Source: Arthrobacter cavernae (GTDB taxonomy: Bacteria > Actinomycetota > Actinomycetes > Actinomycetales > Micrococcaceae). From it: DNA of 64,000 nucleotides. Both the position numbers and the translations under genes were made by a program. This document shows, piece by piece, positions 20,148 through 28,662 of the stretch (its first letter is position 1; each line of letters starts with the position of its first letter). The DNA is taken from the NCBI RefSeq assembly GCF_017368795.1, contig NZ_JAFNLL010000028.1, positions 44,548 through 108,547 on the forward strand. The letters are read 5' to 3'. The notes under the pieces are model-generated. The model searched no databases, had not been told where the DNA came from, and worked only from the letters and a program-made list of their open reading frames with translations.

Positions 20148-21668
20148 TCAGGCGTGCAGCCGCGGGGCGTCGAAAAACGCAGTCTCGTAGCGGCAGGACC
20201 AGGCGAAGGCCTCGCCCATGGCTGCCCGCTCCGCCGGGGAAGCGGCCCGGGCGGCAGCATCCGTGAAGTCAATGGCCTGCCGGGTGGCGGCAGCGAAGTC
20301 CTCGTCCGCATAGGCCCGCAGCCAGTCGGCGTAGGGGTGCTCCAGAGAGGCTCCGGCCTCAACGTAGGCGCCGTGGAGCTGCTGCCCCACCTCCGCGTAC
20401 AGCCAGTAACAGGGCAGGATCGCCGCGAGGAGCACGGCATAGCTGCCCGACGCCGACGCGGCCAGAAGGTGGTCAACATAGGACTTGGTGACGGGGCCGG
20501 TGGCCGCCTCCGCGTTCCTGCCGGCCAGCCAGTTCCGGTGCAGCTCCGACTCCACCTCCAGGCACTGCTGGGATCCCCGGGCCCAGAAGAGCTGCTCGGC
20601 CTCCGTGGGGGCCAGCGCGCCGGCCCTGGCCAGGACCCGTGAGTAGCCGTTGAGGTACAGGGCGTCCTGCGCAAGGTAGTAGGCAAATTCACGCTCAGGC
20701 AAATCCCCGGACTGCAGCCCGCGGATGAAGTCCAGTCCGTAGATGGCCTGGAGTTCGGGCGAGGCGTCCCGCCATAGCTGGGCCGCATACTCCCCCGGCG
20801 TCAATACGTGTTCCTGGTGATGGAAGTGGTTGACGGGGCCGTTGCCGGCGCCCACCTCGAGGCTTCCGGACGTGGCCAGTGCCTGCTGTAGCCAGGGCTT
20901 GACCTCCTGCAGGGACGCTTCCCAGTCGCCGTGGCGGACCTGGGCCGTGGCCATGGCCGCGGACAGGGAGCACCCCGTCCCGTGGCTGTTCCGGGTGTGG
21001 ACCCTGGCACCGGTGACTTCCACCACGTCCTGCCGGAGCAGCCCGGTGGTGTTGACCAGTGCATCCGGGCATTCCGTGCCGGGCAGGTGCCCGCCCTTGA
21101 CGAGGACGGTGTTGCCGCATTCCGCGGCGAGCCGCTTGCCCTGGTCCAGGGCCGTAGCCCAGTCGGAGGCCTCCGGCTCGCCCAGCAGCATGGCCAGCTC
21201 CGGCAGGTTGGGGGTGATCAGGTCTGCCAGCGGAAGCAGGGTCCGCAGGGCCGTCTCGGCCGATTCGCGCAGCAGCCGGTCGCCGCTGGTGGCCACCATG
21301 ACTGGATCAAGGACCACGACGGCGGGCCGCACCTTTTCGAGCCAGCGGCGGACCTCGTCAATGACGGCCGTGTCTCCGAGCATGCCGATCTTGACGGCAT
21401 CCACCGCGATGTCGTCGCTGATGGCCTCAAGCTGCTGGCGCAGGAATTCCACCGGCGGCACGTGGACACCGGTGACACCCCGGGTGTTCTGGGCGGTCAG
21501 GGCAGTGACGGCGGCCATGCCGTAGCCGCCGTTGGCCGCGATGCTTTTCAGGTCCGCCTGGATGCCAGCCCCGCCGGAGGGATCGGAACCGGCGATGCTG
21601 AGCACCCTGGGGATCCGGCGGCCCCTGGAGGCAAGCGGGTAGACAGTCGAATAGGACGTTGAAGTCAT
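20148..21668 (-). CDS. thiD: ThiD-TenA fusion: HMP/HMP-P kinase with thiaminase II
   Basis: A bifunctional thiamine protein of 506 residues. Residues to about 270 are the ThiD ribokinase-type domain, which phosphorylates hydroxymethylpyrimidine twice ('IAGSDPSGGAGIQADLK', 'DPVMVATSGDRLL', 'HTRNSHGTGCSLSAAMA'). Residues from about 285 are TenA, which salvages the pyrimidine from degraded thiamine, with the catalytic cysteine in 'LPCYWLYAEV' and 'CRYETAFFD' near the end. ATG 21668 is chosen because GAAGGGA lies nine bases upstream. The in-frame ATG 21677 has no spacing to it. The Shine-Dalgarno sequence is the 3' strand of the TPP riboswitch, so TPP binding should hide it. Confidence 0.95.
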   Translation of the reverse strand: MTSTSYSTVYPLASRGRRIPRVLSIAGSDPSGGAGIQADLKSIAANGGYGMAAVTALTAQNTRGVTGVHVPPVEFLRQQLEAISDDIAVDAVKIGMLGDTAVIDEVRRWLEKVRPAVVVLDPVMVATSGDRLLRESAETALRTLLPLADLITPNLPELAMLLGEPEASDWATALDQGKRLAAECGNTVLVKGGHLPGTECPDALVNTTGLLRQDVVEVTGARVHTRNSHGTGCSLSAAMATAQVRHGDWEASLQEVKPWLQQALATSGSLEVGAGNGPVNHFHHQEHVLTPGEYAAQLWRDASPELQAIYGLDFIRGLQSGDLPEREFAYYLAQDALYLNGYSRVLARAGALAPTEAEQLFWARGSQQCLEVESELHRNWLAGRNAEAATGPVTKSYVDHLLAASASGSYAVLLAAILPCYWLYAEVGQQLHGAYVEAGASLEHPYADWLRAYADEDFAAATRQAIDFTDAAARAASPAERAAMGEAFAWSCRYETAFFDAPRLHA

Positions 21669-21675
21669 GGAAGAC

Positions 21676-21755
21676 ATCCCTTCGCCGGTGCTAACCGGAC
21701 AGGTTCAACGGGTCTGGATCTCAGCCAGGCTTTGTGCCCGGCACCCCGTGTCAGA
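21676..21755 (-). promoter_or_regulatory. TPP riboswitch (THI element) of thiD-tenA
   Basis: The conserved blocks are all present on the minus strand: GGGGTGCC, CTGAGA (21724-21719), ACCCGTTGAACCTG, and GGTTAGCACCGGCGAAGGG. The last block includes the ribosome-binding site GAAGGGA (21683-21677), consistent with translational control. Confidence 0.95.
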
Positions 21756-21830
21756 TCCCTAGCGTAGCCGACACTTCCGGCGCCCCAGGATTGCCCGGAC
21801 ATTGTGACCCCGGGGCCCTGAACGGGAGCG

Positions 21831-21889
21831 GGCAGAACCGTGGTGCAAAACCCATAGTGCAGAACCATGGTGCAGAACCGTGGTGCAGG
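21831..21889. repeat. About four tandem copies of a 13-bp repeat upstream of the TPP riboswitch
   Basis: On the plus strand, units of the form GGTGCAGAACCNT follow one another at about 21831, 21842, 21856 and 21869, with a diverged unit after them. They lie about 75-135 bp upstream of the riboswitch, in the probable promoter region of thiD-tenA. Confidence 0.7.
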
Positions 21890-21920
21890 AGCCTGCACAC
21901 ACGACCCCGGACACGGCAAG

Positions 21921-21960
21921 GCCCCGGCCAGGTCCGCGCTGGGCGGAGCCTGCCGGGGCC
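21921..21960 (-). terminator. Hairpin after the RNase E/G gene
   Basis: GCCCCGGC pairs with GCCGGGGC, with further imperfect pairing inside. It starts 24 bp after the rne stop codon. There is no clear U-tract. Confidence 0.5.
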
Positions 21961-21984
21961 CGGTATTGCTTCGGAACGGCCTGC

Positions 21985-24900
21985 CTAGAGTTCGGAGGCA
22001 GGGACGCCGACGCCGAGGATGATCGGTTCGCTGGACTGCGGCGTCTTGACCGGCGCCTGCACGGCTGCCGGGGCCTTGGCCTCGTGCGTGGTGCCGCCCG
22101 AGGCGGTCGGGGCCACGTCGTGGTGCTCCACGATGGTCTCGTTGGCTGCACCTTGGGCGCGGCTGGCGCTGCGGTTGCGGCGGCCACGCCGGCCACGGGA
22201 GCGGGACGAGACCTGGGCTTCCTCAGCCTCCGTGGCCGGAGCCGGAGCGGCTGGCGCCGCGGTGGCCGGAACCGGGGCTTCGGCAGCCGGGGCTTCGCCC
22301 AAGTGCTGGAAGGCCTCGGCAAGGAGGTCCAGGCTCATGGCCGGCGCACTGGGCGCAGCTTCCTCGGAGTGGTCCACGAACGGCAGCGCGACTTCCTCGC
22401 CGCCGAAACGCAGCACAGGTGCCGTGCGCGCATCGTGGGCACCGGCGTCGCCGGCTTCCGCAGGCCGTCCCGCAGCCGGAGCCGCGGCGGCAGCGGCAGC
22501 CTGGTGCAGCTCGTCGTCGTGCAGGTGCGCGGCGTGTGCGGCGGCCGCGATGTTCGCGAGTGCGGCACGGGTTGCCTCGGCCTTCGCCTGCCGTACGGGA
22601 TCAACAGCTTCGTGCGCTGCGGCCGGTGCCGCAGGAGCAGCCTGGGCCGGAGCCGGAGCCGGAGCCTGCGGTGCCGCGGAGGTGTCGATTGCCAGCCCGC
22701 CCTTGCCGCGGCGGCGCTTGCGGTCCGTGCGGGCTCCGGGCTGGGACTCGGTGTGCGGGCGGTGGTGCTCGGCGGCAACCACGTTGGCGCGGCGGTGTTC
22801 CACGGGTTCGTCGTGGGTCACCACACCGCGGCCTGCGCAGTGCTCGCACTGCTCGCCAAAGACCTCCAGGAGGCCGGTGCCCATGCGCTTGCGGGTCATC
22901 TGGACCAGGCCCAGCGAGGTCACTTCGGCCACCTGGTGCTTGGTCCGGTCGCGGCCCAGGCACTCCACCATGCGGCGCAGCACGAGGTCGCGGTTGGACT
23001 CGAGCACCATGTCGATGAAGTCGATCACAATGATGCCGCCGATGTCGCGCAGGCGCAGCTGGCGGACGACTTCCTCGGCCGCTTCCAGGTTGTTCTTGGT
23101 GACGGTCTCTTCGAGGTTGCCGCCGCTGCCGGTGAACTTGCCGGTGTTGACATCCACCACGGTCATGGCCTCGGTGCGGTCGATCACCAGGGAGCCGCCG
23201 GAGGGCAGGAAGACCTTGCGGTCCAGGGCCTTGTGGATCTGCTCGTCGATCCGCCATGCGGAAAAGATGTCCTGGTCCTTGGTCCACTTTTCGAGGCGGC
23301 CCACCAGGTCCGGCGCCACATAGGTCACGTAGGCCTCGATGGTGTCCCAGGCCTCGTCACCGGAGACGATCAGCTTGGAGAAGTCCTCGTTGAAGACGTC
23401 ACGGACCACCTTGATGGTGAGGTCAGGTTCACCGTAGAGCAGCTCGGGAGCCAGGATCTTGGTGGAGGTGGCCTGGCCCTCGATGCCTTCCCACTGTGCG
23501 CGGAGGCGGTTGATGTCGTGCGTCAGCTCTTCCTCCGACGCGCCCTCGGCGGCCGTGCGGACGATGACGCCGGCGTTCTCCGGCAGGCGGTCCTTGAGGA
23601 TGCGCTTGAGGCGGTTGCGCTCGACGTCGGGCAGCTTGCGGGAGATGCCGGTCATGGAACCGCCCGGCACGTACACCAGGTAACGGCCCGGGAGGGAGAT
23701 CTGGCTGGTCAGGCGGGCACCCTTGTGGCCCACCGGGTCCTTGGTGACCTGCACCAGGACGGAGTCGCCGGACTTGAGCGCGTTCTCGATCCGGCGCGGC
23801 TGGCCTTCCAGGTTGACGGCATCCCAGTTGACCTCGCCGGCGTACAGCACGGCGTTGCGGCCGCGTCCGATGTCCACGAAGGCCGCTTCCATGGACGGCA
23901 GCACGTTCTGGACCTTGCCCAGGTAGACGTTGCCGATCAGGGAGTCCTGCTGCGTCTTGGACACGAAGTGCTCCGCGAGCACGCCGTCCTCCAGGACGCC
24001 GATCTGGATTCTGTCGTCGCGCTGGCGGACGATCATCTGGCGGTCCACGGACTCGCGGCGGGCCAGGAACTCGGCCTCGGTGATGACCTGGCGGCGGCGT
24101 CCGGTCTCGCGGGATTCGCGGCGGCGCTGCTTCTTGGCCTCAAGGCGTGTGGAGCCCTTGACGCTGGTCACGCGGCTGGAGCTGGTGGGCTCCGAGATCA
24201 CGCGGGGAGCGCGCACACGGGTCACCGTGTTGGGCGGATCGTCGTCCGAGCCGCCCGTCAGTTCCAGGTCCTGGTCGCCACGGCGGCGGCGACGGCGACG
24301 GCGGGAGGTCACGCCGTCCTCGAGCGTTTCCGCGGCGGGGGCGTCGTCGTCGGACTCGCCGGCGTCCTCGGCCTCGCCTTCCTCACGCTCGGTGCCACGG
24401 CGGCCACGGCGGCCACGGCTGCGGCGGCGACGGCGGCTGCTGGCATCCTCGAGCTCGCCTTCCTCCGCTTCTTCGGCTTCTCTGTCCTCGTCTTCGACGA
24501 CGACGGGGCGGGCGACGGTGCTCAGATCGGGCGCCTGGAAGATCATGGAGGTGATGGTGACCGGTTCGAGGAACAGGGACGCTGCGGCGCTGGCTGCTTC
24601 CTTCTCTTCCGGGGTTTCGTCAAGCGGAGCTTCTTCGGCGGCAGCAGCCACAGGAACTGCCGCTTCCGGTGCCTCTTCAGCGGGGGCTTCAACAGCGGGT
24701 TCCTCGACGGGAGCCGCTTCGGCAGCCTTGGCTTTCGCGGTGGTGGCACGACGGCGGCGGGCCGGCTTTTCGGCCGCGGTTTCGGCTGCGGCGGGCACGG
24801 CGGCCGGCTCGGCTTCCTGCGCGGCTTCGGTTTCCGGAGCAGCTTCCGCTGCGTCCGCGGCAAAAACGGGGAGCGGCTCTGCCGGCTCGACGCTCTTGCG

Positions 24901-25101
24901 GGCGCGGCTGCGGCGGACAGGCGCCTTGACTGCTGCTTCTTCTGCAGCCGGTTCGGAGGCTGGCACCTCGGCGGCTGGCGCTTCGGCCGCTGCCGCCTTG
25001 GGCACGGGCTTGCGCCGGGTCCTGGTGGTCTTCTTCGGTGCTTCCGCGGTTTCTGCGGATGCCGCTTCTTCGTTAACGGCTACTACCTGGTCATTATCCA
25101 T
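21985..25101 (-). CDS. rne: Rne/Rng family ribonuclease (RNase E/G)
   Basis: An endoribonuclease for mRNA decay and rRNA processing, 1038 residues. The first 360 or so residues are an Ala/Glu/Arg-rich disordered tail with repeated arginine-rich blocks. The S1 domain starts near residue 370 ('IGNVYLGKVQNVLPSMEAAF'). The DNase-I-like catalytic part has the metal ligands in 'DVNTGKFTG' near residue 650 and 'IVIDFIDM'. The zinc-link 'CEHCAGRG' is near residue 755. A second disordered tail follows, ending 'GVGVPASEL'. ATG 25101 is chosen because GGAG lies upstream and the added N-terminal residues of the longer frame do not fit. The tails on both sides of the core are the actinobacterial arrangement and probably bind partners and RNA. 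Confidence 0.95.
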   Translation of the reverse strand: MDNDQVVAVNEEAASAETAEAPKKTTRTRRKPVPKAAAAEAPAAEVPASEPAAEEAAVKAPVRRSRARKSVEPAEPLPVFAADAAEAAPETEAAQEAEPAAVPAAAETAAEKPARRRRATTAKAKAAEAAPVEEPAVEAPAEEAPEAAVPVAAAAEEAPLDETPEEKEAASAAASLFLEPVTITSMIFQAPDLSTVARPVVVEDEDREAEEAEEGELEDASSRRRRRSRGRRGRRGTEREEGEAEDAGESDDDAPAAETLEDGVTSRRRRRRRRGDQDLELTGGSDDDPPNTVTRVRAPRVISEPTSSSRVTSVKGSTRLEAKKQRRRESRETGRRRQVITEAEFLARRESVDRQMIVRQRDDRIQIGVLEDGVLAEHFVSKTQQDSLIGNVYLGKVQNVLPSMEAAFVDIGRGRNAVLYAGEVNWDAVNLEGQPRRIENALKSGDSVLVQVTKDPVGHKGARLTSQISLPGRYLVYVPGGSMTGISRKLPDVERNRLKRILKDRLPENAGVIVRTAAEGASEEELTHDINRLRAQWEGIEGQATSTKILAPELLYGEPDLTIKVVRDVFNEDFSKLIVSGDEAWDTIEAYVTYVAPDLVGRLEKWTKDQDIFSAWRIDEQIHKALDRKVFLPSGGSLVIDRTEAMTVVDVNTGKFTGSGGNLEETVTKNNLEAAEEVVRQLRLRDIGGIIVIDFIDMVLESNRDLVLRRMVECLGRDRTKHQVAEVTSLGLVQMTRKRMGTGLLEVFGEQCEHCAGRGVVTHDEPVEHRRANVVAAEHHRPHTESQPGARTDRKRRRGKGGLAIDTSAAPQAPAPAPAQAAPAAPAAAHEAVDPVRQAKAEATRAALANIAAAAHAAHLHDDELHQAAAAAAAPAAGRPAEAGDAGAHDARTAPVLRFGGEEVALPFVDHSEEAAPSAPAMSLDLLAEAFQHLGEAPAAEAPVPATAAPAAPAPATEAEEAQVSSRSRGRRGRRNRSASRAQGAANETIVEHHDVAPTASGGTTHEAKAPAAVQAPVKTPQSSEPIILGVGVPASEL

Positions 25102-25116
25102 ATGTGGCAACGCTCC

Positions 25117-25157
25117 TGCCCCTTGCGGTGCCGCCACATCCGGCGCCCAGAGGGGCA
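25117..25157 (-). promoter_or_regulatory. Possible hairpin in the rne 5' leader
   Basis: On the minus strand TGCCCCT (25157-25151) pairs with AGGGGCA (25123-25117), directly upstream of the GGAG ribosome-binding site, with GC-rich inner pairing. RNase E leaders of other bacteria mediate autoregulation; here this is only inferred. The remaining gap to 25491 shows nothing clear. Confidence 0.3.
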
Positions 25158-25490
25158 AATATTGTCAAAACCCTCGGGCTTCGACAGAAGTCGGTAGTTT
25201 GCCTCCCGGCTCGCACCAGCAGAGGGGTGCGGCAGGCCTGGAAGGCCGGTGGCGTTGTCCTGAAACCCGTTGTTCTGTTGCCACAACCAGGTGCCGTCCA
25301 TTCACATGGCGGGCCGACCGAGGATCATGTGATCCGGGGATGCCCTGCTCATGGTTGGCGGTCTTGGGAACAACTCACCGGACCGGAGTCCGCATGTGGA
25401 TCGGCTTCCGGCCATGTCTATTCTCTCACACCCCCATGCAATGGGAAGGTAGGCTCCCCTCCGGGGCGGCCGCCGTCACGGGAAGTCCTG

Positions 25491-25524
25491 GCTGGGAGCG
25501 CCTCCCAGCACGCAGCGTTAGAAT
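25491..25524 (+). promoter_or_regulatory. Possible VKOR promoter with inverted repeat
   Basis: TAGAAT (25519-25524) resembles a -10 box. An 8-bp inverted repeat, GCTGGGAG/CTCCCAGC (25491-25509), lies just upstream where a regulator could bind. No good -35 box is visible. Confidence 0.35.
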
Positions 25525-25581
25525 CCTCCCAAGAGCCATCCCCGGCCGCGCCGGGACTTGCCGAAAAGGACTGCATCCGCC

Positions 25582-26253
25582 ATGTCGAGCACCGCCAGGG
25601 AAACCCCGGCCCACAACGACTCCCCGCCAGCACGGCAGAACGACGCCGCCATCCAGGTCCTGCCCAGGACTGTGCGCGACAAACCGTTTGCCTGGCTCCT
25701 CCTGATCACCGGCGTCATCGGCTGGCTTGCCTCCGGCACACTGGTCCTGGAGAAGCTTGAGACGCTCAAGGACCCCGGCCACATCACCCTGTGCGATGTG
25801 AATCCGTGGGTTTCCTGTGGCGCTGTGATGCAGACCTGGCAAAGTTCGGTCTTCGGTTTCCCCAACATGTTCATCGGGATTGTGGCGTTCGCCGTCATCA
25901 TCACCACGGCGATGGGCCTGCTGGCCGGCGCCCGGTTCTCGCGCGGCTACTGGCTGGGGCTGCAGGCCGGCGTGACCCTGGGCTTCGCCTTTGTCGCCTG
26001 GCTGTGGTTCCAGGCCCTGTATGTCATCCACGTCCTATGCCCGTTCTGCATGGTGGTGTGGACGATGATGATTCCGCTGTTCGTGTGGGTCACCATCCGC
26101 AACATCACGCACGGCGTCATCAAGGCCCCCGCCGGGCTGGCAAAGCTGCTGGGCGATTCGGGCTGGATCATCACAGCCCTGCTCTACGTGGCCGTGGCCG
26201 CGAGCATCTTCTTCGCCTTCATCCAGGTCTTCGCCGGCACCTCCGGGTACTGA
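25582..26253 (+). CDS. Vitamin K epoxide reductase family protein (VKOR)
   Basis: A 223-residue membrane protein with about five helices. Both VKOR redox pairs are present: the loop cysteines in 'CDVNPWVSC' and the active-site 'CPFC'. In actinobacteria VKOR reoxidises a DsbA-like protein and passes electrons to menaquinone, so it supports disulfide formation in exported proteins. No Dsb partner gene lies nearby. An AAAGGA site precedes ATG 25582; an upstream in-frame TTG at 25558 is less likely. Confidence 0.93.
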   Translation: MSSTARETPAHNDSPPARQNDAAIQVLPRTVRDKPFAWLLLITGVIGWLASGTLVLEKLETLKDPGHITLCDVNPWVSCGAVMQTWQSSVFGFPNMFIGIVAFAVIITTAMGLLAGARFSRGYWLGLQAGVTLGFAFVAWLWFQALYVIHVLCPFCMVVWTMMIPLFVWVTIRNITHGVIKAPAGLAKLLGDSGWIITALLYVAVAASIFFAFIQVFAGTSGY

Positions 26254-26300
26254 GCGGCCCTCCAGGACACCCCGGACACCCCGGACACCCCGGGCAACCC

Positions 26301-26364
26301 GCGCGAACGAACAGTTGAGGCCCCGTTTTCTGAAGAAAACGGGGCCTCAACTGTTCGTTCGCGC
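26301..26364. repeat. Perfect 30-bp inverted repeat between VKOR and ndk
   Basis: Positions 26301-26330 pair without mismatch with 26335-26364 around a TGAA loop. The left arm begins GCGCGAACGAACAG and ends CCCCGTTTTC. No U-tract follows on either strand. The two genes are convergent, so it may be a U-less terminator or a mobile palindromic repeat. It is preceded by a short tandem CCCGGACA repeat at about 26264-26292. Confidence 0.9.
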
Positions 26365-26389
26365 TCCCAGAGGAGCGGAAGGTCAGCGG

Positions 26390-26806
26390 CTACGCGAACC
26401 AGATGCCGATCTCGCGCTCGGCGGATTCGACGGAGTCCGAGCCGTGGACCAGGTTCTGCTGGACCTTCAGGCCCCAGTCACGGCCAAAGTCGCCGCGGAT
26501 GGTGCCGGGCGCCGCCGTCGACGGGTCCGTGGTGCCGGCCAAGGAGCGGAAGCCTTCGATGACGCGGTGGCCTTCGAAGATGGCCACGATGACCGGCCCG
26601 CTGAGCATGAACTCAACCAGAGGCTCGTAGAACGGCTTGCCGACGTGCTCTTCGTAGTGCTGCTCCAGCAGCCCGCGGCTGGCGTTGACCTTCTTCAGCT
26701 CAGCCAGGGTGTAGCCCTTGGCTTCGATCCGGGCGATGATGTTGCCGCTGAGGTTGCGGGCGACGCCGTCGGGCTTGATCAGGACGAGGGTCCGCTCAAT
26801 GCTCAC
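26390..26806 (-). CDS. ndk: Nucleoside diphosphate kinase
   Basis: Ndk balances nucleoside triphosphate pools by phosphate transfer through a phosphohistidine. The 138 residues show 'ERTLVLIKPDGVARN', 'SGPVIVAIFEG' and the active-site histidine in 'NLVHGSDS' near residue 118. Its start lies 37 bp after the DUF4233 gene, downstream in the folC cluster. Confidence 0.98.
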   Translation of the reverse strand: MSIERTLVLIKPDGVARNLSGNIIARIEAKGYTLAELKKVNASRGLLEQHYEEHVGKPFYEPLVEFMLSGPVIVAIFEGHRVIEGFRSLAGTTDPSTAAPGTIRGDFGRDWGLKVQQNLVHGSDSVESAEREIGIWFA

Positions 26807-26843
26807 AGTTGCTCCAATGTGGTTGGTGGGTTTCCCAGCCAGT

Positions 26844-27296
26844 TTACGGGGTTTCGGGGGCGGCTTCGTCGCCGTGGGCTGCGTCCCATTCGGCCTGCCG
26901 GCGGTCGCGTTCGGCCACCTCGCGGTCGATCCTCATGCCGGTGCGGATCCCGTACCACCAGCAGATGGCGAACAGGATGCCCACGATGAACATCATCGGC
27001 TCCGCGATTCCGGTCAGGATCAGGACGATCTGCAGGCCCCAGCCGACGGCCAGGCCCCAGGGCTTGCGCACCACGGCGCAAGCGAGGACCAGCACCACGC
27101 TGAGGGCAATGCCGAAGCCGAGGATCAGGCCCGGTGCCACTTCGCCGCGTTTGAGTCCGAAGACAGCCAGGGTGGCGAAGAACGCCACGAAGGCTTCCAG
27201 CAGCAGGACCGTGGAGGCGAACATGACCTTGGTGGAACGGCGCTTCTTGGGCATGCCCGGGCGCCATTCCCGCTGTGCCTTGGTGAGTTTGGCCAT
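26844..27296 (-). CDS. DUF4233 membrane protein
   Basis: A 150-residue protein with four predicted membrane helices and a charged C-terminal tail ('MRIDREVAERDRRQAEWDAA'). It matches the DUF4233 pattern found between folC and ndk in actinobacteria. The function is unknown. ATG 27296 lies one base after the folC stop (TGACATG), so translation is coupled to folC. Confidence 0.88.
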   Translation of the reverse strand: MAKLTKAQREWRPGMPKKRRSTKVMFASTVLLLEAFVAFFATLAVFGLKRGEVAPGLILGFGIALSVVLVLACAVVRKPWGLAVGWGLQIVLILTGIAEPMMFIVGILFAICWWYGIRTGMRIDREVAERDRRQAEWDAAHGDEAAPETP

Positions 27297-27297
27297 G

Positions 27298-28659
27298 TCA
27301 GGCGTCCGCCTTCCCGAGCAGCATGCGGGCTTCGGCCACCACGGTGATGGAGCCGGTCACCAGGACGCCGCCAGCCAGGTCGTCGTTGGCTTCGGCGCGT
27401 TCCACGGCCCACTCGATGGCGTCGTCCAGCTTCTCGGCGATGTGGACATTGTCCGCGCCGAAGCCGAGGTCGACGGCGAGATCAGCCAGTTGGGCGGCCG
27501 GGATGGCGCGCGGCGACTTGGACTGCGTGAAGCAGAATTCCCCGGCCAGTCCGCCCAGGGAGTCCTTGAGCTGCCGGAGGATTTCTTCGGCGTCCTTCTC
27601 CTTCAGGATTCCGATGACCACCACCAGCTTGCTGAAGCTGAATGCCTCCTGGATGGCCTCGGCGGAGACCCTGATGCCGTCCGGGTTATGGGCGGCGTCC
27701 ACGATGATGGTGGGCGCGGTGCGCACCACCTCCAGGCGGCCGGGCGAGGTGACATTGCCGAACGCCTCGCGGAGGATTTCGACGTCGAGTTCCCTTTCGC
27801 CGCCGCCGAGGAAAGCCTCCAGGGCAGCCACGGCCACGGCCGCGTTCTCTGCCTGGTGGGCGCCGTGCAGGGGCAGCAGCAGCTCCTCGTAGCGCCCAGC
27901 GAGGCCCTGGACGGTGAGGACCTGGCCGCCGACGGCAACGCTGCGGGATTCGACGCCGAATTCGACGCCTTCGAAGCGGAACGGCACGTCCACCTCGCGG
28001 GCCTTGTCCAGTAGCACCTGGGCGGCATCCACCGGCTGGGCGGCACTGATCAGGAAGCCGCCGGGCTTGATAATGCCGGCCTTCTCGTGGGCAATGTCCT
28101 CGGTGGTGTCGCCCAGGAGGTCCGTGTGGTCCAGCGAGATGGGCGTGACCACGGAGACCTGGCCGTCGCCGACGTTGGTGGCGTCGGTGATGCCGCCAAG
28201 GCCCACCTCAATGACGGCCACGTTGACGGGCTGGTCCGCGAAGATCGCGAAGCCCAGGATGGTGAGGCATTCAAAGTACGTCAGCCGCGGCTGGCCGTCC
28301 GCTTCGAGTTCCTTGTCCACGATCTCCAGGTACGGCCGGATCTCATCCCAGATCCGCACGAAGGTCTCGTCACTGACAGGGGCGCCGTCGATGCTGATGC
28401 GCTCGGTGACCTTGGACAGGTGCGGGCTGGTGTAGCGGCCTGTGCTGAGGCCGTGGGCACGCAGCCCGGCCTCGATCATCCGTGCCGTGGAGGTCTTGCC
28501 GTTGGTGCCGGTGATGTGGATGATCGGGTACGCCCTGTTCGGCTCCCCCAACACATCCATGGCCCGGAACAGCGGGGCCAGACGCGGCTCCATCTTGTTC
28601 TCGGGAGCGCGTCCCAGCAGCTCGGCGTAGACGCTCTCTACGGAGAATTCGTCGCTCAT
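27298..28659 (-). CDS. folC: Bifunctional dihydrofolate synthase/folylpolyglutamate synthase FolC
   Basis: FolC adds glutamates to dihydropteroate and folates. The 453 residues belong to the Mur-ligase family, with the ATP loop 'HITGTNGKTSTA' near residue 50, 'EVGLGGITDATN', 'HEKAGIIKPGG' and 'DAAHNPDG'. A GAGG sequence precedes ATG 28659, three bases after the ileS stop. Polyglutamylated folates are the substrates of MetF and MetE encoded earlier in this window. Confidence 0.96.
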   Translation of the reverse strand: MSDEFSVESVYAELLGRAPENKMEPRLAPLFRAMDVLGEPNRAYPIIHITGTNGKTSTARMIEAGLRAHGLSTGRYTSPHLSKVTERISIDGAPVSDETFVRIWDEIRPYLEIVDKELEADGQPRLTYFECLTILGFAIFADQPVNVAVIEVGLGGITDATNVGDGQVSVVTPISLDHTDLLGDTTEDIAHEKAGIIKPGGFLISAAQPVDAAQVLLDKAREVDVPFRFEGVEFGVESRSVAVGGQVLTVQGLAGRYEELLLPLHGAHQAENAAVAVAALEAFLGGGERELDVEILREAFGNVTSPGRLEVVRTAPTIIVDAAHNPDGIRVSAEAIQEAFSFSKLVVVIGILKEKDAEEILRQLKDSLGGLAGEFCFTQSKSPRAIPAAQLADLAVDLGFGADNVHIAEKLDDAIEWAVERAEANDDLAGGVLVTGSITVVAEARMLLGKADA

Positions 28660-28662
28660 GTA

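Noticed and set aside
21880..25197. A 1105-codon plus-strand open frame opposite RNase E/G
   Set aside because: Antisense shadow; the minus strand encodes the S1 and catalytic motifs of RNase E/G.
26264..26300. CCCGGACA tandem repeat after VKOR as a coding or CRISPR-like feature
   Set aside because: Only about three short imperfect units without spacers; probably simple-sequence noise next to the palindrome.
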